This document shows positions 17,024 through 24,491 of a DNA stretch of 64,000 nucleotides, one piece after another. Source of the stretch: Pelagibius sp050330205 (GTDB lineage: Bacteria > Pseudomonadota > Alphaproteobacteria > Kiloniellales > Kiloniellaceae); NCBI GenBank assembly GCA_050330205.1, contig JBHJOA010000024.1:1-64000 (forward strand), written 5' to 3'. Numbering within the stretch: the stretch's first letter is position 1; the number at the start of each line of letters is the position of its first letter. The notes under the pieces were generated by a model, which worked only from the letters and a program-made list of their open reading frames with translations, did no database searches and was not told the origin of the DNA. The translations under genes were made by a program, and so were the position numbers.

Positions 17024-17707
17024 TCAGTGGGAAAGCATGTCGCTCCGCTCCAGCGGCAAGCCGGCCGCCCGCCATTCGGGCAGGCCGTCTTCCAGCCGCC
17101 GGATATTGAACCCGCGCGCACGCAGCAGCGCCACGGCCTCGAAGGAAAACACACAATAGGGACCGCGACAGTAGGCGACGATCTCCTGGTCAGGATCCAG
17201 CTCCGCCAACCGGGCCTCCAGTTCCGCGAGCGGAATGTTCACGGCCCCCGGCAGATGCCCGGCGGCGTACTCGTCCGCCGGGCGGACATCGATCACCGTC
17301 ACCAGGCCGGCGCGCGTGCGCTCCAGCAGTGCCCCGCGGGTGACAGGTTCCAGGTTGTCGCGCTCGGTGAAATAGCTGCGCAGGATGCGGCCGACCTCCG
17401 CGCGGTTGCGCTCGCCGACGTCGAACAGGGCCCGCATCAGTACCACCACGCGCTCGTCGGTGAGCCGGTAGAGGATGAACTTGCCGTCACGGCGCGAGGC
17501 GACGAGCCCCGCGCGCTTCAGCTGCTGGAGATGCTGCGAGGCATTGGCGATGGAAAGCCTGACCCGCCTGGCCAGGGCTTCCACCCCGCGCTCCCCCTGC
17601 GCCAGGTGTTCCAGTATCTCCAGCCGCTGCGGCGAGCCGAGGGCGCGCGCCAGGGTGGCGAATTCCGCCAGGAGCGCTTGCTTGGGGCCGATTGACATAG
17701 CCGTCAT
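17024..17707 (-). CDS. ArsR-family regulator fused to a rhodanese domain
   Basis: 227 residues from ATG 17707 (ATG 17713 and 17698 are alternatives). Residues 1-90 are an ArsR winged helix with recognition helix near SIANASQHLQQLKRAGLV. Residues 125-220 are a rhodanese domain with VIDVRPADEYAAGHLPGA and an active loop CRGPYC, giving Cys180 and Cys185. The DNA-binding half contains no Cys, so any persulfide sensing should run through the rhodanese Cys. A TATAAT box ends 7 bases before ATG 17707, suggesting a leaderless message. It is divergent from a fatty-acid hydroxylase across an AT-rich operator. Confidence 0.88.
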   Translation of the reverse strand: MTAMSIGPKQALLAEFATLARALGSPQRLEILEHLAQGERGVEALARRVRLSIANASQHLQQLKRAGLVASRRDGKFILYRLTDERVVVLMRALFDVGERNRAEVGRILRSYFTERDNLEPVTRGALLERTRAGLVTVIDVRPADEYAAGHLPGAVNIPLAELEARLAELDPDQEIVAYCRGPYCVFSFEAVALLRARGFNIRRLEDGLPEWRAAGLPLERSDMLSH

Positions 17708-17713
17708 CCACAT

Positions 17714-17741
17714 ATTATATCATTCAATTGATTTATTGAAT
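17714..17741. promoter_or_regulatory. AT-rich divergent promoter and palindromic operator
   Basis: ATTCAAT (17722-17728) and ATTGAAT (17735-17741) form a perfect inverted repeat with a 6-base spacer, in an AT-rich island inside very GC-rich DNA. On the minus strand TATAAT occupies 17719-17714, next to the repeat, so protein bound there would block the ArsR-rhodanese promoter. TATAAA at 17741-17746 may be the -10 of the divergent hydroxylase gene. The palindrome resembles sites of BigR/SqrR-type sulfur regulators in base composition, but the spacing (ATTC-N12-GAAT) differs from the N8 I recall for SqrR. Confidence 0.6.
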
Positions 17742-17782
17742 ATAAAGCGCCGGCGCTCGGCTGGCAAGGAAAGGCAGCGCCC

Positions 17783-18646
17783 GTGACCGATCTTCTGCTC
17801 GCCAACGAGCCGGCGATCCGGCTCGCCATCTTTTTCGGCGTGCTGGCCGCCTTGATGGTGGCGGAGACTGTCCTGCCGCGCCGCCGGCGGGCGATTCCGC
17901 GAGTCACGCGCTGGGTCGGCAACCTCGGCATCGTGGCGATCGACACCCTGCTGCTGCGCCTTGTCTTCCCGCTGGCAGCGGTCGGCTTCGCGCTCGTCGC
18001 CGGGGAGCGCGGCTGGGGTCTCTTCAACGTTCTCGACGTGCCGGGCTGGCTCGCCTTCGTTGTCTCACTGCTGGTCCTGGATCTCGCCATCTACCTGCAG
18101 CACGTCATGTTCCACGCGGTGCCGGCCCTGTGGCGGCTGCACCGCATGCACCATGCCGACCTGGAGTTCGACGTCACCACCGGTCTGCGCTTCCATCCGG
18201 TCGAGATCCTGCTGTCCATGGGCATCAAGATCGGGGTGATCGCGGCGCTGGGACCGCCGGCGGCGGCGGTCCTGGTTTTCGAAGTGCTCTTGAACGCGAC
18301 GGCGATGTTCAATCACTCGAACCTCAGGCTGCCGCTGGACCTGGACCGCGTGCTGCGCCTTATCGTGGTCACGCCCGACATGCACCGCGTGCACCACTCG
18401 ATCCATCCCAACGAGACCAACAGCAACTTCGGCTTCAATTTTCCCTGGTGGGACCGCCTGCTGGGCACCTACACGCCCCAGCCGCGCGACGGCCACGAGG
18501 CCATGACGATCGGCATCGAACAGTTCCGCACGGTCGGCGACCTGCGCCTCGACCGCATGCTGATCCAGCCGGTGCGGGGGCCGGTAAGCGGCTACCCGCT
18601 GAATCGCAGAGAGGAGCCCGCCGATGATCCGCGGCGCCCCGGCTGA
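17783..18646 (+). CDS. Fatty acid hydroxylase/sterol desaturase superfamily membrane enzyme
   Basis: 287 residues, starting at GTG 17783 with AAGGAAAGG upstream. Several membrane segments cover residues 12-90 and 150-185. The histidine clusters that hold a di-iron centre are present: HVMFH, HRMHH, FNHSN and HRVHHS. Such enzymes hydroxylate or desaturate lipid chains with O2. Divergence from an ArsR-rhodanese regulator and a following DsrE remnant tie it to a sulfur- or oxidant-responsive unit rather than to sterol synthesis. Confidence 0.85.
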   Translation: MTDLLLANEPAIRLAIFFGVLAALMVAETVLPRRRRAIPRVTRWVGNLGIVAIDTLLLRLVFPLAAVGFALVAGERGWGLFNVLDVPGWLAFVVSLLVLDLAIYLQHVMFHAVPALWRLHRMHHADLEFDVTTGLRFHPVEILLSMGIKIGVIAALGPPAAAVLVFEVLLNATAMFNHSNLRLPLDLDRVLRLIVVTPDMHRVHHSIHPNETNSNFGFNFPWWDRLLGTYTPQPRDGHEAMTIGIEQFRTVGDLRLDRMLIQPVRGPVSGYPLNRREEPADDPRRPG

Positions 18647-18667
18647 CAAGATGCAGGGAGACCTGAC

Positions 18668-18838
18668 ATGAAGCTCCTGCCGATCCTCAACGACCCGCCC
18701 TACGGCAGCGAGCGCGGCTGCAACGGCCTGCGCATGGCGCCTCGCCGTAGCAGGTGTCCCTCTGCGGCACCAAGTCCGCTCCCGGTCATAGAGAGTTCCC
18801 GGCCAGCACCCCGATCGGATCTCGTGCTGCGCCTGTGA
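18668..18838 (+). pseudogene. Decayed DsrE/DsrF-family gene remnant
   Basis: After a good GGGAG site, the frame opens with MKLLPILNDPPYGSERGCNG, which reads as the N-terminus of small DsrE-like sulfur-carrier proteins (typically about 115 residues). After about 24 residues the similarity stops. QVSLCGT, resembling the active-Cys strand of the family, appears at 18751-18771 in another frame, and the end of the first frame (SDLVLRL then stop) resembles the family C-terminus. An internal deletion plus frameshift explains this. The remaining 56-codon frame is unlikely to give a working protein. Confidence 0.6.
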
Positions 18839-18845
18839 GAGAAAC

Positions 18846-19412
18846 CTACCCCTCGTACTTCAGGAAGATCAACTTCGCCTTGCCGTAGCTGCGGGCGTCG
18901 AGTTCGGTGAAGCCGGGCGGCGTCTCGAAGGGCTCGTGCTTCATGAGTTCGACGGAGACCAGGGTGCCCGGCGCGATCCAGCCGGCCTTCAGCAGAACGT
19001 TCACGGCCTTTTCGCCGAAGCCCTGGTTGTACGGCGGGTCGAGGAAGACGATGTCGCAGGGGGCGGGGGCCGGGCGCGGGTGCAGCACGTCGCAGGCCAG
19101 CAGTTCCGCGCGCTCGCCCTCGCCGAGGGCGGCGATGTTGGCGCGGCAGATCTCGATGGCCGGCGCGTAGTTCTCCATGAAGACGGCATGGGCGGCGCCG
19201 CGCGAGAGCGCCTCGAGGCCGAGCGCGCCGGTGCCGGCGAAGGCGTCGAGCACGCGGGCGCCGGGCAGTCGCTTGTTGCCTTCCTCGCTCAGCTTGCCGC
19301 TCATCAGGATGTTGAACAGCGCTTCGCGGGTGCGGTCGGCGGTCGGCCGCACGGCGAGGTCGTCGGGAGTCCTGAGGCTGCGGCCCCTATGACGGCCGGC
19401 GACGATTCGCAT
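18846..19412 (-). CDS. rsmD: 16S rRNA (guanine(966)-N2)-methyltransferase
   Basis: 188 residues from ATG 19412 (MRIVAGRHRGRSL), the family's standard start; a longer frame to 19538 would add Arg/Pro-rich sequence read from inside rluB. AdoMet motif I is VLDAFAGTGALGLEALSRGA and the catalytic motif is FLDPPYNQ. It overlaps the 3' end of rluB by 26 bases, a common rluB-rsmD pairing. Confidence 0.93.
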   Translation of the reverse strand: MRIVAGRHRGRSLRTPDDLAVRPTADRTREALFNILMSGKLSEEGNKRLPGARVLDAFAGTGALGLEALSRGAAHAVFMENYAPAIEICRANIAALGEGERAELLACDVLHPRPAPAPCDIVFLDPPYNQGFGEKAVNVLLKAGWIAPGTLVSVELMKHEPFETPPGFTELDARSYGKAKLIFLKYEG

Positions 19413-20439
19413 GATTCTTCCGTCCGTCCGGTTTGCCGGGCTGGGTCTTGCGGGCCGGCGCCTTCTCGGCACCGCTCTTCTTGGCGCCGCTGTACTTGGC
19501 CGCCGTGTTTTTTCCAGGAGTTCTCTTGGCGGGAGCATTCTTGCCGGCAGCCGTCTTGCCGGGAGCTTTCTTGTCGGCCGGCTTTCTCGCCGCAGGTTCC
19601 CCGGCCGTCTCCGCCGCCTCGCGCCGGTGTTTGAAGCCGCGCTTGGAGCCTGGCCGGTTCGCCTTCGGCTTGGCCTTGGCGAAGCCCTTGCCGCGCGCTT
19701 TCTTCGCCTTGTCCTCCAGGCCGAGGGCCTGGCGCAGGCGCGCCGGTTCGACCTCCTCGAGCGCCCGTTTGGGCAGCTTGCCGAGGGTGAAGGGGCCGTA
19801 GGCGATGCGGATCAGGCGGTTCACGTGGAGGCCGAGGTGGGCGCAGACCTTACGCACCTCGCGGTTCTTGCCTTCGCGCAGGGCCATGGTGAGCCAGGCA
19901 TTGGCGCCGGACTGGCGGTCGAGGCTGGCCTCCACCGGGCCGTAGTCTACGCCCTCCACGGTGATGCCTCTGGCCAGTGCGGCGAGGCGGTCGGGGTGGA
20001 CATGGCCGTGGGCTCTGACGCGGTACTTCCGGAGCCAGCCGCTGCTCGGCAGCTCCATCCGGCGCTTCAAGGCCCCGTCGTTGGTCAGCAGCAGCAGGCC
20101 TTCGGAGTTGATGTCGAGGCGGCCGACCGCCTGCAGCCGCGGCAGGCCGGGGGGCAGATGGTCGAAGACTGTGGTGCGGCCCTGCGGGTCGCGCGCCGTG
20201 GTGATTTCGCCGCGCGGCTTGTGATAGCGGAACAGGCGTGGCGCTTCGGCGGCGGGCAGGGCGGTGCCGTCGACCTCGATGCGGCTCGCGGCGGTCACCG
20301 TCGCGGCGGCGCTGGTCAGCACGCGGCCGTCCACCTTCACCCGTCCGGCGGCGATCCAGGCCTCGGCGTCGCGCCGCGAGCACAGTCCGGCACGGGCGAT
20401 CACCTTGGCGATGCGTTCGCCCTTTGCGGTGTCGGACAA
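19387..20439 (-). CDS. rluB: rRNA pseudouridine synthase, RluB type
   Basis: 350 residues from TTG 20439 (reads SDTAKGERIAKVIARAG after the start), which is the natural beginning and sits just after the stop of the upstream gene. An S4 RNA-binding domain comes first (GLCSRRDAEAWIAAGRV). The synthase domain follows, with catalytic Asp in AVGRLDINSEGLLLLTNDG and later GKNREVRK. From about residue 245 to the end the protein is a Lys/Ala/Pro/Gly-rich tail with KTAAGKNAPAKRTPGKN-like repeats, probably disordered and RNA-binding, as seen in many alphaproteobacterial RluB proteins. Confidence 0.9.
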   Translation of the reverse strand: MSDTAKGERIAKVIARAGLCSRRDAEAWIAAGRVKVDGRVLTSAAATVTAASRIEVDGTALPAAEAPRLFRYHKPRGEITTARDPQGRTTVFDHLPPGLPRLQAVGRLDINSEGLLLLTNDGALKRRMELPSSGWLRKYRVRAHGHVHPDRLAALARGITVEGVDYGPVEASLDRQSGANAWLTMALREGKNREVRKVCAHLGLHVNRLIRIAYGPFTLGKLPKRALEEVEPARLRQALGLEDKAKKARGKGFAKAKPKANRPGSKRGFKHRREAAETAGEPAARKPADKKAPGKTAAGKNAPAKRTPGKNTAAKYSGAKKSGAEKAPARKTQPGKPDGRKNHANRRRPS

Positions 20440-20449
20440 AATCGCGGCC

Positions 20450-21175
20450 TCACGCGGCGGCGGCGACGAAGGCGCGGAAGATCGCGCTGTCGCCGGGGCT
20501 GACGGCGAATTCCGGGTGCCACTGCACACCGAGGCAGAAGCGATAGCCCGACGCCTCGATGCCTTCGATCACCCCGTCGGGGGCGACGGCGTTCACCGTG
20601 ACCCCGGGGCCGACCTGCTTGACCGCTTGGTGGTGCGCCGAGTTCACCGCCATCTCGTCGCTGCCGCAGATCGACCGCAGCAGCGCGCCGCCGGCCAGGG
20701 CGACCGGGTGGCCCGGCTCGTGGCGAGGGTTCGGCTGCTCATGGGCCAGCGCGCCTTCCACCTCGTCGGGGATGTGCTGGATCAGGGTGCCGCCGAGCAC
20801 CACGTTCAGCAGTTGCTGGCCGCCGCAGATGCCGAGCAGCGGCAGGTCGCGTTCCAGCGCGCCGCGGGCGATCGCGGCCTCGAAGGCGGTGCGGCGGTCC
20901 TTGGTGCGCACGGTCTCGTGGCGGGTGTTGGCACCGAACAGTGCGGGATCGAGGTCGAAGGCGCCGCCGGTGATCAGCAGGGCGTCGATGCGCTCCAGGT
21001 AGGCCTCGGCCTTGTCCGGCTCGTGCGGCAGCAGCACCGGCAGGCCACCAGCCTCGACCACCGCCGCGCAGTAGTTCTCGCGCACGGCATACCAGGGATA
21101 CTTCGACCAGCCGCCGGCGGGTTCGGAATCGAGCGAGATGCCGACCAGCGGCGCGGGATTGGAGCGCTTTGCCAT
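20450..21175 (-). CDS. Class I glutamine amidotransferase-like hydrolase (PuuD/peptidase C26)
   Basis: 241 residues. The nucleophile Cys is in LGICGGQQLLN and the His/Glu of the triad in GVQWHPEF. The N-terminal VGISLDSE and LITGGAFDLDPALFG match gamma-glutamyl-gamma-aminobutyrate hydrolases, which release GABA from glutamyl-GABA in putrescine breakdown. Neighbouring genes do not include other puu genes, so the substrate remains open. It is followed 10 bases later by rluB on the same strand. Confidence 0.85.
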   Translation of the reverse strand: MAKRSNPAPLVGISLDSEPAGGWSKYPWYAVRENYCAAVVEAGGLPVLLPHEPDKAEAYLERIDALLITGGAFDLDPALFGANTRHETVRTKDRRTAFEAAIARGALERDLPLLGICGGQQLLNVVLGGTLIQHIPDEVEGALAHEQPNPRHEPGHPVALAGGALLRSICGSDEMAVNSAHHQAVKQVGPGVTVNAVAPDGVIEGIEASGYRFCLGVQWHPEFAVSPGDSAIFRAFVAAAA

Positions 21176-21238
21176 GGCGGCAATCTAGGCGCGGCGCGGC
21201 GGCGCCACAACCGGCGAATGGCGTGAGCCGGAATGGGA

Positions 21239-21682
21239 CTAAACGGGTACCTCGTAGTCCTCGCAGGAGTAGCCGAGCGCCGTGAAACCCTCCTCCAGCA
21301 GGTCGCCGAGCAACGGCATGCCGAGCAGGTACTTGGAACTCGGGCCGGTGTGGCGCTCGCGGGCGGCGGTGAGGGCGTCTTCCCACTCTTCGTTCGAGAA
21401 GTCGCCGCGGCCCACCCAGGTCAGGGCCACGAGCTCGGCCTGCTCGTCCTCGTTGAGCCCCTCGATCACCTCGCGGATCTCTTCGGCCACCGGGTCGTCG
21501 CCGTAGTCCTCCAGCACGTCGTGCATGTCGTCCTCGCCGGGCTGAGAGACCTCGTCCCGGTCGGCGGCGGCGACCTTGGCGTCGAAGGCGCGCGCCTTGG
21601 AGATCAGGAAGCACACCGTTGCCGGGTCGATGTCCAGGCTGACCTCGGGGCCGTCCGGATCGGCCTGTCGCGTTTCTGCCAT
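21239..21682 (-). CDS. DUF3775 domain protein
   Basis: 147 acidic residues with no signal peptide or membrane segment. The central ALTWVGRGDFSNEEW and the C-terminal YLLGMPLLGDLLEEGFTALG are typical of DUF3775. Many Asp and Glu residues (for example PGEDDMHDVLEDYGDDP) give it a very low pI. Function is unknown. It is read toward the amidotransferase gene 63 bases away. Confidence 0.8.
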   Translation of the reverse strand: MAETRQADPDGPEVSLDIDPATVCFLISKARAFDAKVAAADRDEVSQPGEDDMHDVLEDYGDDPVAEEIREVIEGLNEDEQAELVALTWVGRGDFSNEEWEDALTAARERHTGPSSKYLLGMPLLGDLLEEGFTALGYSCEDYEVPV

Positions 21683-21872
21683 GGGCTTCGCTCCTCTCCT
21701 GCGCGGTCCATAGGGGATGCGCTACTGCCTCTGCGAACATTTCTAAGAATAGGCCGCCAGCGCCGAGGCGGACATTGACCTAAGACAAATCGCCTCTGGG
21801 GCAAATGGTTCCGAACCGGGGCCGGCCTGTCCCCCTTGACCGCCCTGCGCCCGGCGGGCAGGCTCCGGCGCC

Positions 21873-22343
21873 ATGACCCGGCCGCAGAACCCGCAGAAAA
21901 CCGACTATATGGGCGAAGCCCTCGCCGAGGCCGCCCTGGCCGCCGCCGCCGGCGAGGTGCCGGTCGGGGCGGTGCTGGTCGATGCCGCCAGCGGCGCGAT
22001 CCTGGCCCGGGCCCACAACCGGGTCGAGCGCGACGCCGATCCGACGGCGCACGCCGAGATGCTGGCGGTCCGGGCCGCGGCGGCCGACGGCGGCGTCAAG
22101 CGGCTGACCGGCGCCGACCTCTACGTCACCTTGGAGCCCTGCCCGATGTGCGCGGCGGCGATTTCCTTCGCCCGCTTGCGGCGCCTGGTGTTCGGCGCCT
22201 ACGACCCCAAGGGGGGGGGCGTCGACCACGGCCCGCGCATTTTCCAGCAGCCGACCTGCCACCACCGCCCCGAGGTCGTCGGCGGCGTGCAGGAACGGGC
22301 CTGCGGCGAGCTGCTGCGGCAGTTCTTTCAGGCGCGGCGTTGA
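21873..22343 (+). CDS. tadA: tRNA-specific adenosine deaminase
   Basis: 156 residues of cytidine-deaminase fold. The zinc and proton-shuttle motif is TAHAEM and the second zinc motif is PCPMCAAA. It converts A34 to inosine in tRNA-Arg(ACG). It is divergent from the DUF3775 gene and lies close to rluB and rsmD, a common alphaproteobacterial grouping. Confidence 0.94.
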   Translation: MTRPQNPQKTDYMGEALAEAALAAAAGEVPVGAVLVDAASGAILARAHNRVERDADPTAHAEMLAVRAAAADGGVKRLTGADLYVTLEPCPMCAAAISFARLRRLVFGAYDPKGGGVDHGPRIFQQPTCHHRPEVVGGVQERACGELLRQFFQARR

Positions 22344-22416
22344 CGACCACCGCGACTTCGCGATCTGGCTCGGCGACAAGGCGGCCCTCGATCTCGATGC
22401 GCTGAAGTGATCCGCC

Positions 22417-22704
22417 CTAGGTCAGCGTCGCGGCGCGCAGGTGGTCCCACATGGTCCAGAGGCCGAGGGCGACGAAGCCGGCGCCGGCGATCAGCTTCAG
22501 CGGCAGCACCGCGAGGTAGCGCTCGGCGGCGACCCCCAAGGCGACCGCCAGTGCCGTCGACAGCACCAGTGCCGCCGCCGCCGCGAAGAACACCGCCAGG
22601 GGCGGCGTGTCCTTCCCGGCGGCGAAGAGCAGCGTGGCCAGCTGGGTCTTGTCGCCGAGTTCGGCGAGGAACACGGCCGCGAAGATGGCAAGGATCTGGG
22701 ACAT
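22417..22704 (-). CDS. TMEM165/GDT1 (UPF0016) family cation transporter, candidate Mn exporter
   Basis: 95 residues, a single GDT1 repeat. The family signature ELGDKTQLATLL is at residues 15-26 in the first of three hydrophobic segments. Two-repeat homologues are about twice this length, so this form should dimerise. ATG 22704 is preceded by GGAGAG; a longer open frame upstream is riboswitch RNA rather than coding. Bacterial members (MneA type) export Mn2+, and the leader here reads as a Mn2+-sensing yybP-ykoY riboswitch, which supports that role. Confidence 0.88.
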   Translation of the reverse strand: MSQILAIFAAVFLAELGDKTQLATLLFAAGKDTPPLAVFFAAAAALVLSTALAVALGVAAERYLAVLPLKLIAGAGFVALGLWTMWDHLRAATLT

Positions 22705-22720
22705 TTTTCTTGATCTCTCC

Positions 22721-22764
22721 GGAGCCGGCTGCTGACGCCACGACGCACCGTCCGGGCCGGCTCC
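22721..22764 (-). promoter_or_regulatory. Expression platform hairpin before the GDT1 gene
   Basis: Read on the minus strand, GGAGCCGG (22764-22757) pairs perfectly with CCGGCTCC (22728-22721). The second arm lies directly next to the GGAGAG ribosome binding site of the GDT1 gene. The CUCC of this arm could alternatively mask that site. This fits control of translation start by the upstream aptamer. There is no U-run, so a terminator is less likely. Confidence 0.5.
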
Positions 22765-22774
22765 TTGTGCCCGA

Positions 22775-22933
22775 CGGAACGTCGCAGGTCTCGCCAAATC
22801 CGGAGGATCTCCCCGCACCACGGTGCGACAGCGATGCTGCCGGTCCGAGTCTGTTGATGCGGGGCCCCGTATCGCGCGCATGAGGAAACCCTTGCGGGCG
22901 ATCGGGGCGGCTACTCCCCTACGAAACGTTCCG
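22775..22933 (-). ncRNA. yybP-ykoY manganese riboswitch
   Basis: Read on the minus strand, the hallmark loop AGGGGAGTAG is at 22920-22911. The partner loop sequence ATCAACAGACTCGG lies at 22858-22845 and matches the conserved ACUCG-containing loop of this class. Supporting helices: P1 CGGAACGT (22933-22926) with ACGTTCCG (22782-22775); P2 CCCCGATCGC (22907-22898) with GCGATACGGGG (22875-22865), which leaves a single bulged A. Members of this class bind Mn2+ and switch on Mn exporters, and a GDT1-family gene follows. A TTGCCG-N17-TATCAC promoter candidate (22962-22934) would start RNA inside P1, so the exact 5' end is unsure. Confidence 0.8.
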
Positions 22934-23150
22934 GTGATAATCGATCATGGCGGCGACGGCAAGGGCGGTCTCGCGCGCTGCGGCAGGGTTAACCGGCGTG
23001 CGAATTGCCGCCGTCTGCCGTTTCAGACGGCCGTTCGCCTTGAATTTTCTCTGTGAAGTCCAATTTTGTCTTGCATCGCGCGGTCAAAAACCCGACAACG
23101 CGCGCCTCAGTTTTTTGCTGGGTCAATCTACTGGTTGTGTTGGAGGACCG
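22934..23150. other. Intergenic region between the riboswitch and speD
   Basis: This stretch must hold the divergent promoters for the GDT1 riboswitch transcript and speD. It becomes AT-rich from about 23040 (TTGAATTTTCT, CAATTTTG, GTTTTTTGCTGG), but I could not settle on a paired -35/-10 for speD. No coding sequence or hairpin stood out. Confidence 0.4.
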
Positions 23151-23639
23151 ATGGCACAGGCACGCGCCCTCTTCCAACTGGGGATCGACTTGGACGAGAA
23201 CCCAAGCGCCTCCAAAACGGAAGAACAAGACACCACTCCCCGCTTTCACACCGAGGGTGAGGAGCGTAAGGACTTTTTCATCGAGCGCGACGGCGAGCGT
23301 TTCGCCGGCACGCATCTGATCGTCGATCTCTGGGGCGCCGAGGGAATCAACGACCTCGCCTACGTCGAGGATACGCTGCGCGCCTGCGTCGAAGCCGCCA
23401 AGGCGACGCTGCTGCATATTCACCTGCACCACTTCACGCCGAACGACGGAATCTCCGGCGTCGCGGTGCTGGCGGAATCGCATATCTCGATCCATTCCTG
23501 GCCGGAATCGGGCTACGCCGCCCTCGACATCTTCATGTGCGGGGAGGCCGAGCCGCATCGTGCCATCGAGGTGCTGCGCGAGCGCTTCAAGCCGGACCAC
23601 GTCGCGGTGACGGAGCACCGGCGGGGCAGCGGCCTGTGA
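23151..23639 (+). CDS. speD: S-adenosylmethionine decarboxylase proenzyme
   Basis: 162 residues from ATG 23151 with GGAGG upstream. The self-cleavage site is in LAESHISIHSWPE, where the Ser after Glu becomes the pyruvoyl group. His in HLHHFTPND and Cys in DIFMCG are the other conserved catalytic residues. The conserved domain begins only at about residue 52 (GTHLIVDLWG), so there is an unusual charged N-terminal extension (QLGIDLDENPSASKTEEQD). It supplies decarboxylated AdoMet for SpeE, whose start overlaps its stop. Confidence 0.93.
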   Translation: MAQARALFQLGIDLDENPSASKTEEQDTTPRFHTEGEERKDFFIERDGERFAGTHLIVDLWGAEGINDLAYVEDTLRACVEAAKATLLHIHLHHFTPNDGISGVAVLAESHISIHSWPESGYAALDIFMCGEAEPHRAIEVLRERFKPDHVAVTEHRRGSGL

Positions 23640-24484
23640 GCCGCTGGCTCGAGGAGACGCTGCACCCGGATTTCCGGCTGGCTCTGAAAGCCGACAGTGT
23701 TCTTTACGACAGCGAGACGGACCACCAGCGTCTCGTGGTCTTCGAGAACGCGACCTTCGGCCGCGTGCTGACGCTCGACGGGGTGGTGCAGACCGCGGAG
23801 GGGGACGAGTTCATCTACCACGAGATGCTCGCCCACCTTCCGCTCTTCGCCCACGGCGCCGCCAGGAAGGTGCTGATCGTCGGTGGCGGCGACGGCGGCC
23901 TGCTGGAGGAGGTGCTGAAGCACCGGAACGTCGAGAAGGTGACCCAGGTGGAGATCGACGCCGGGGTGATCGACTTCTCCAGGCGCTACCTGCCGTCGAT
24001 CTGCAAGAACGCCTACGACGATCCGCGCCTCGACCTGGTGATCGCCGACGGCGTCGACTTCGTGGCGACCTGCACCGAGCGCTACGACCTCGCCATCGTC
24101 GACTCCACCGACCCCGTCGGCCCCGGCGAGGTGCTGTTCACTGACAGCTTCTACGGCAAGGCGAAGAACTGTCTGGCGCCCGGCGGCATCCTGGTGACCC
24201 AGAACGGTGTGCCTTTCCTGCAGGGCGCGGAGCTGACGAACACGATGCGGGCCTTCAAAGGCCTCTTCGCCGACGCCGCCTGCTACCTGGCGACGGTGCC
24301 GAGCTACGCCGGCGGGCCCATGGCCTTCGGCTGGGGCAGCGACGATCCCGCCAAGCGGCAGGTGAGTCCGGAGACGCTGGAGGAGCGCTACCGGGCCTCC
24401 AGCATCGCCACACGCTATTACAATCCCGCCGTCCACCAAGCCGCCTTCGCGCTGCCGAACTACGTGGCGGCGCTGCTGCCTTAG
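23636..24484 (+). CDS. speE: Spermidine synthase
   Basis: 282 residues from GTG 23636, overlapping the speD stop as GTGA, so the two are translationally coupled. The conserved N-terminal strand domain is followed by the AdoMet-like motif LIVGGGDGGLLEEVLKH and the putrescine-pocket STDPVGPGE. It transfers the aminopropyl group to putrescine. With speD this makes a compact spermidine unit. Confidence 0.95.
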   Translation: MSRWLEETLHPDFRLALKADSVLYDSETDHQRLVVFENATFGRVLTLDGVVQTAEGDEFIYHEMLAHLPLFAHGAARKVLIVGGGDGGLLEEVLKHRNVEKVTQVEIDAGVIDFSRRYLPSICKNAYDDPRLDLVIADGVDFVATCTERYDLAIVDSTDPVGPGEVLFTDSFYGKAKNCLAPGGILVTQNGVPFLQGAELTNTMRAFKGLFADAACYLATVPSYAGGPMAFGWGSDDPAKRQVSPETLEERYRASSIATRYYNPAVHQAAFALPNYVAALLP

Positions 24485-24491
24485 GAACAAT

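Noticed and set aside
17722..17741. Exact SqrR-type operator
   Set aside because: The palindrome is clear, but ATTC and GAAT are 12 bases apart rather than the 8 I recall for SqrR, so I call it only a sulfur-regulator-like operator.
22705..22881. N-terminal extension of the GDT1 protein
   Set aside because: The frame is open, but the codons coincide with the riboswitch helices, and ATG 22704 has a proper ribosome binding site.
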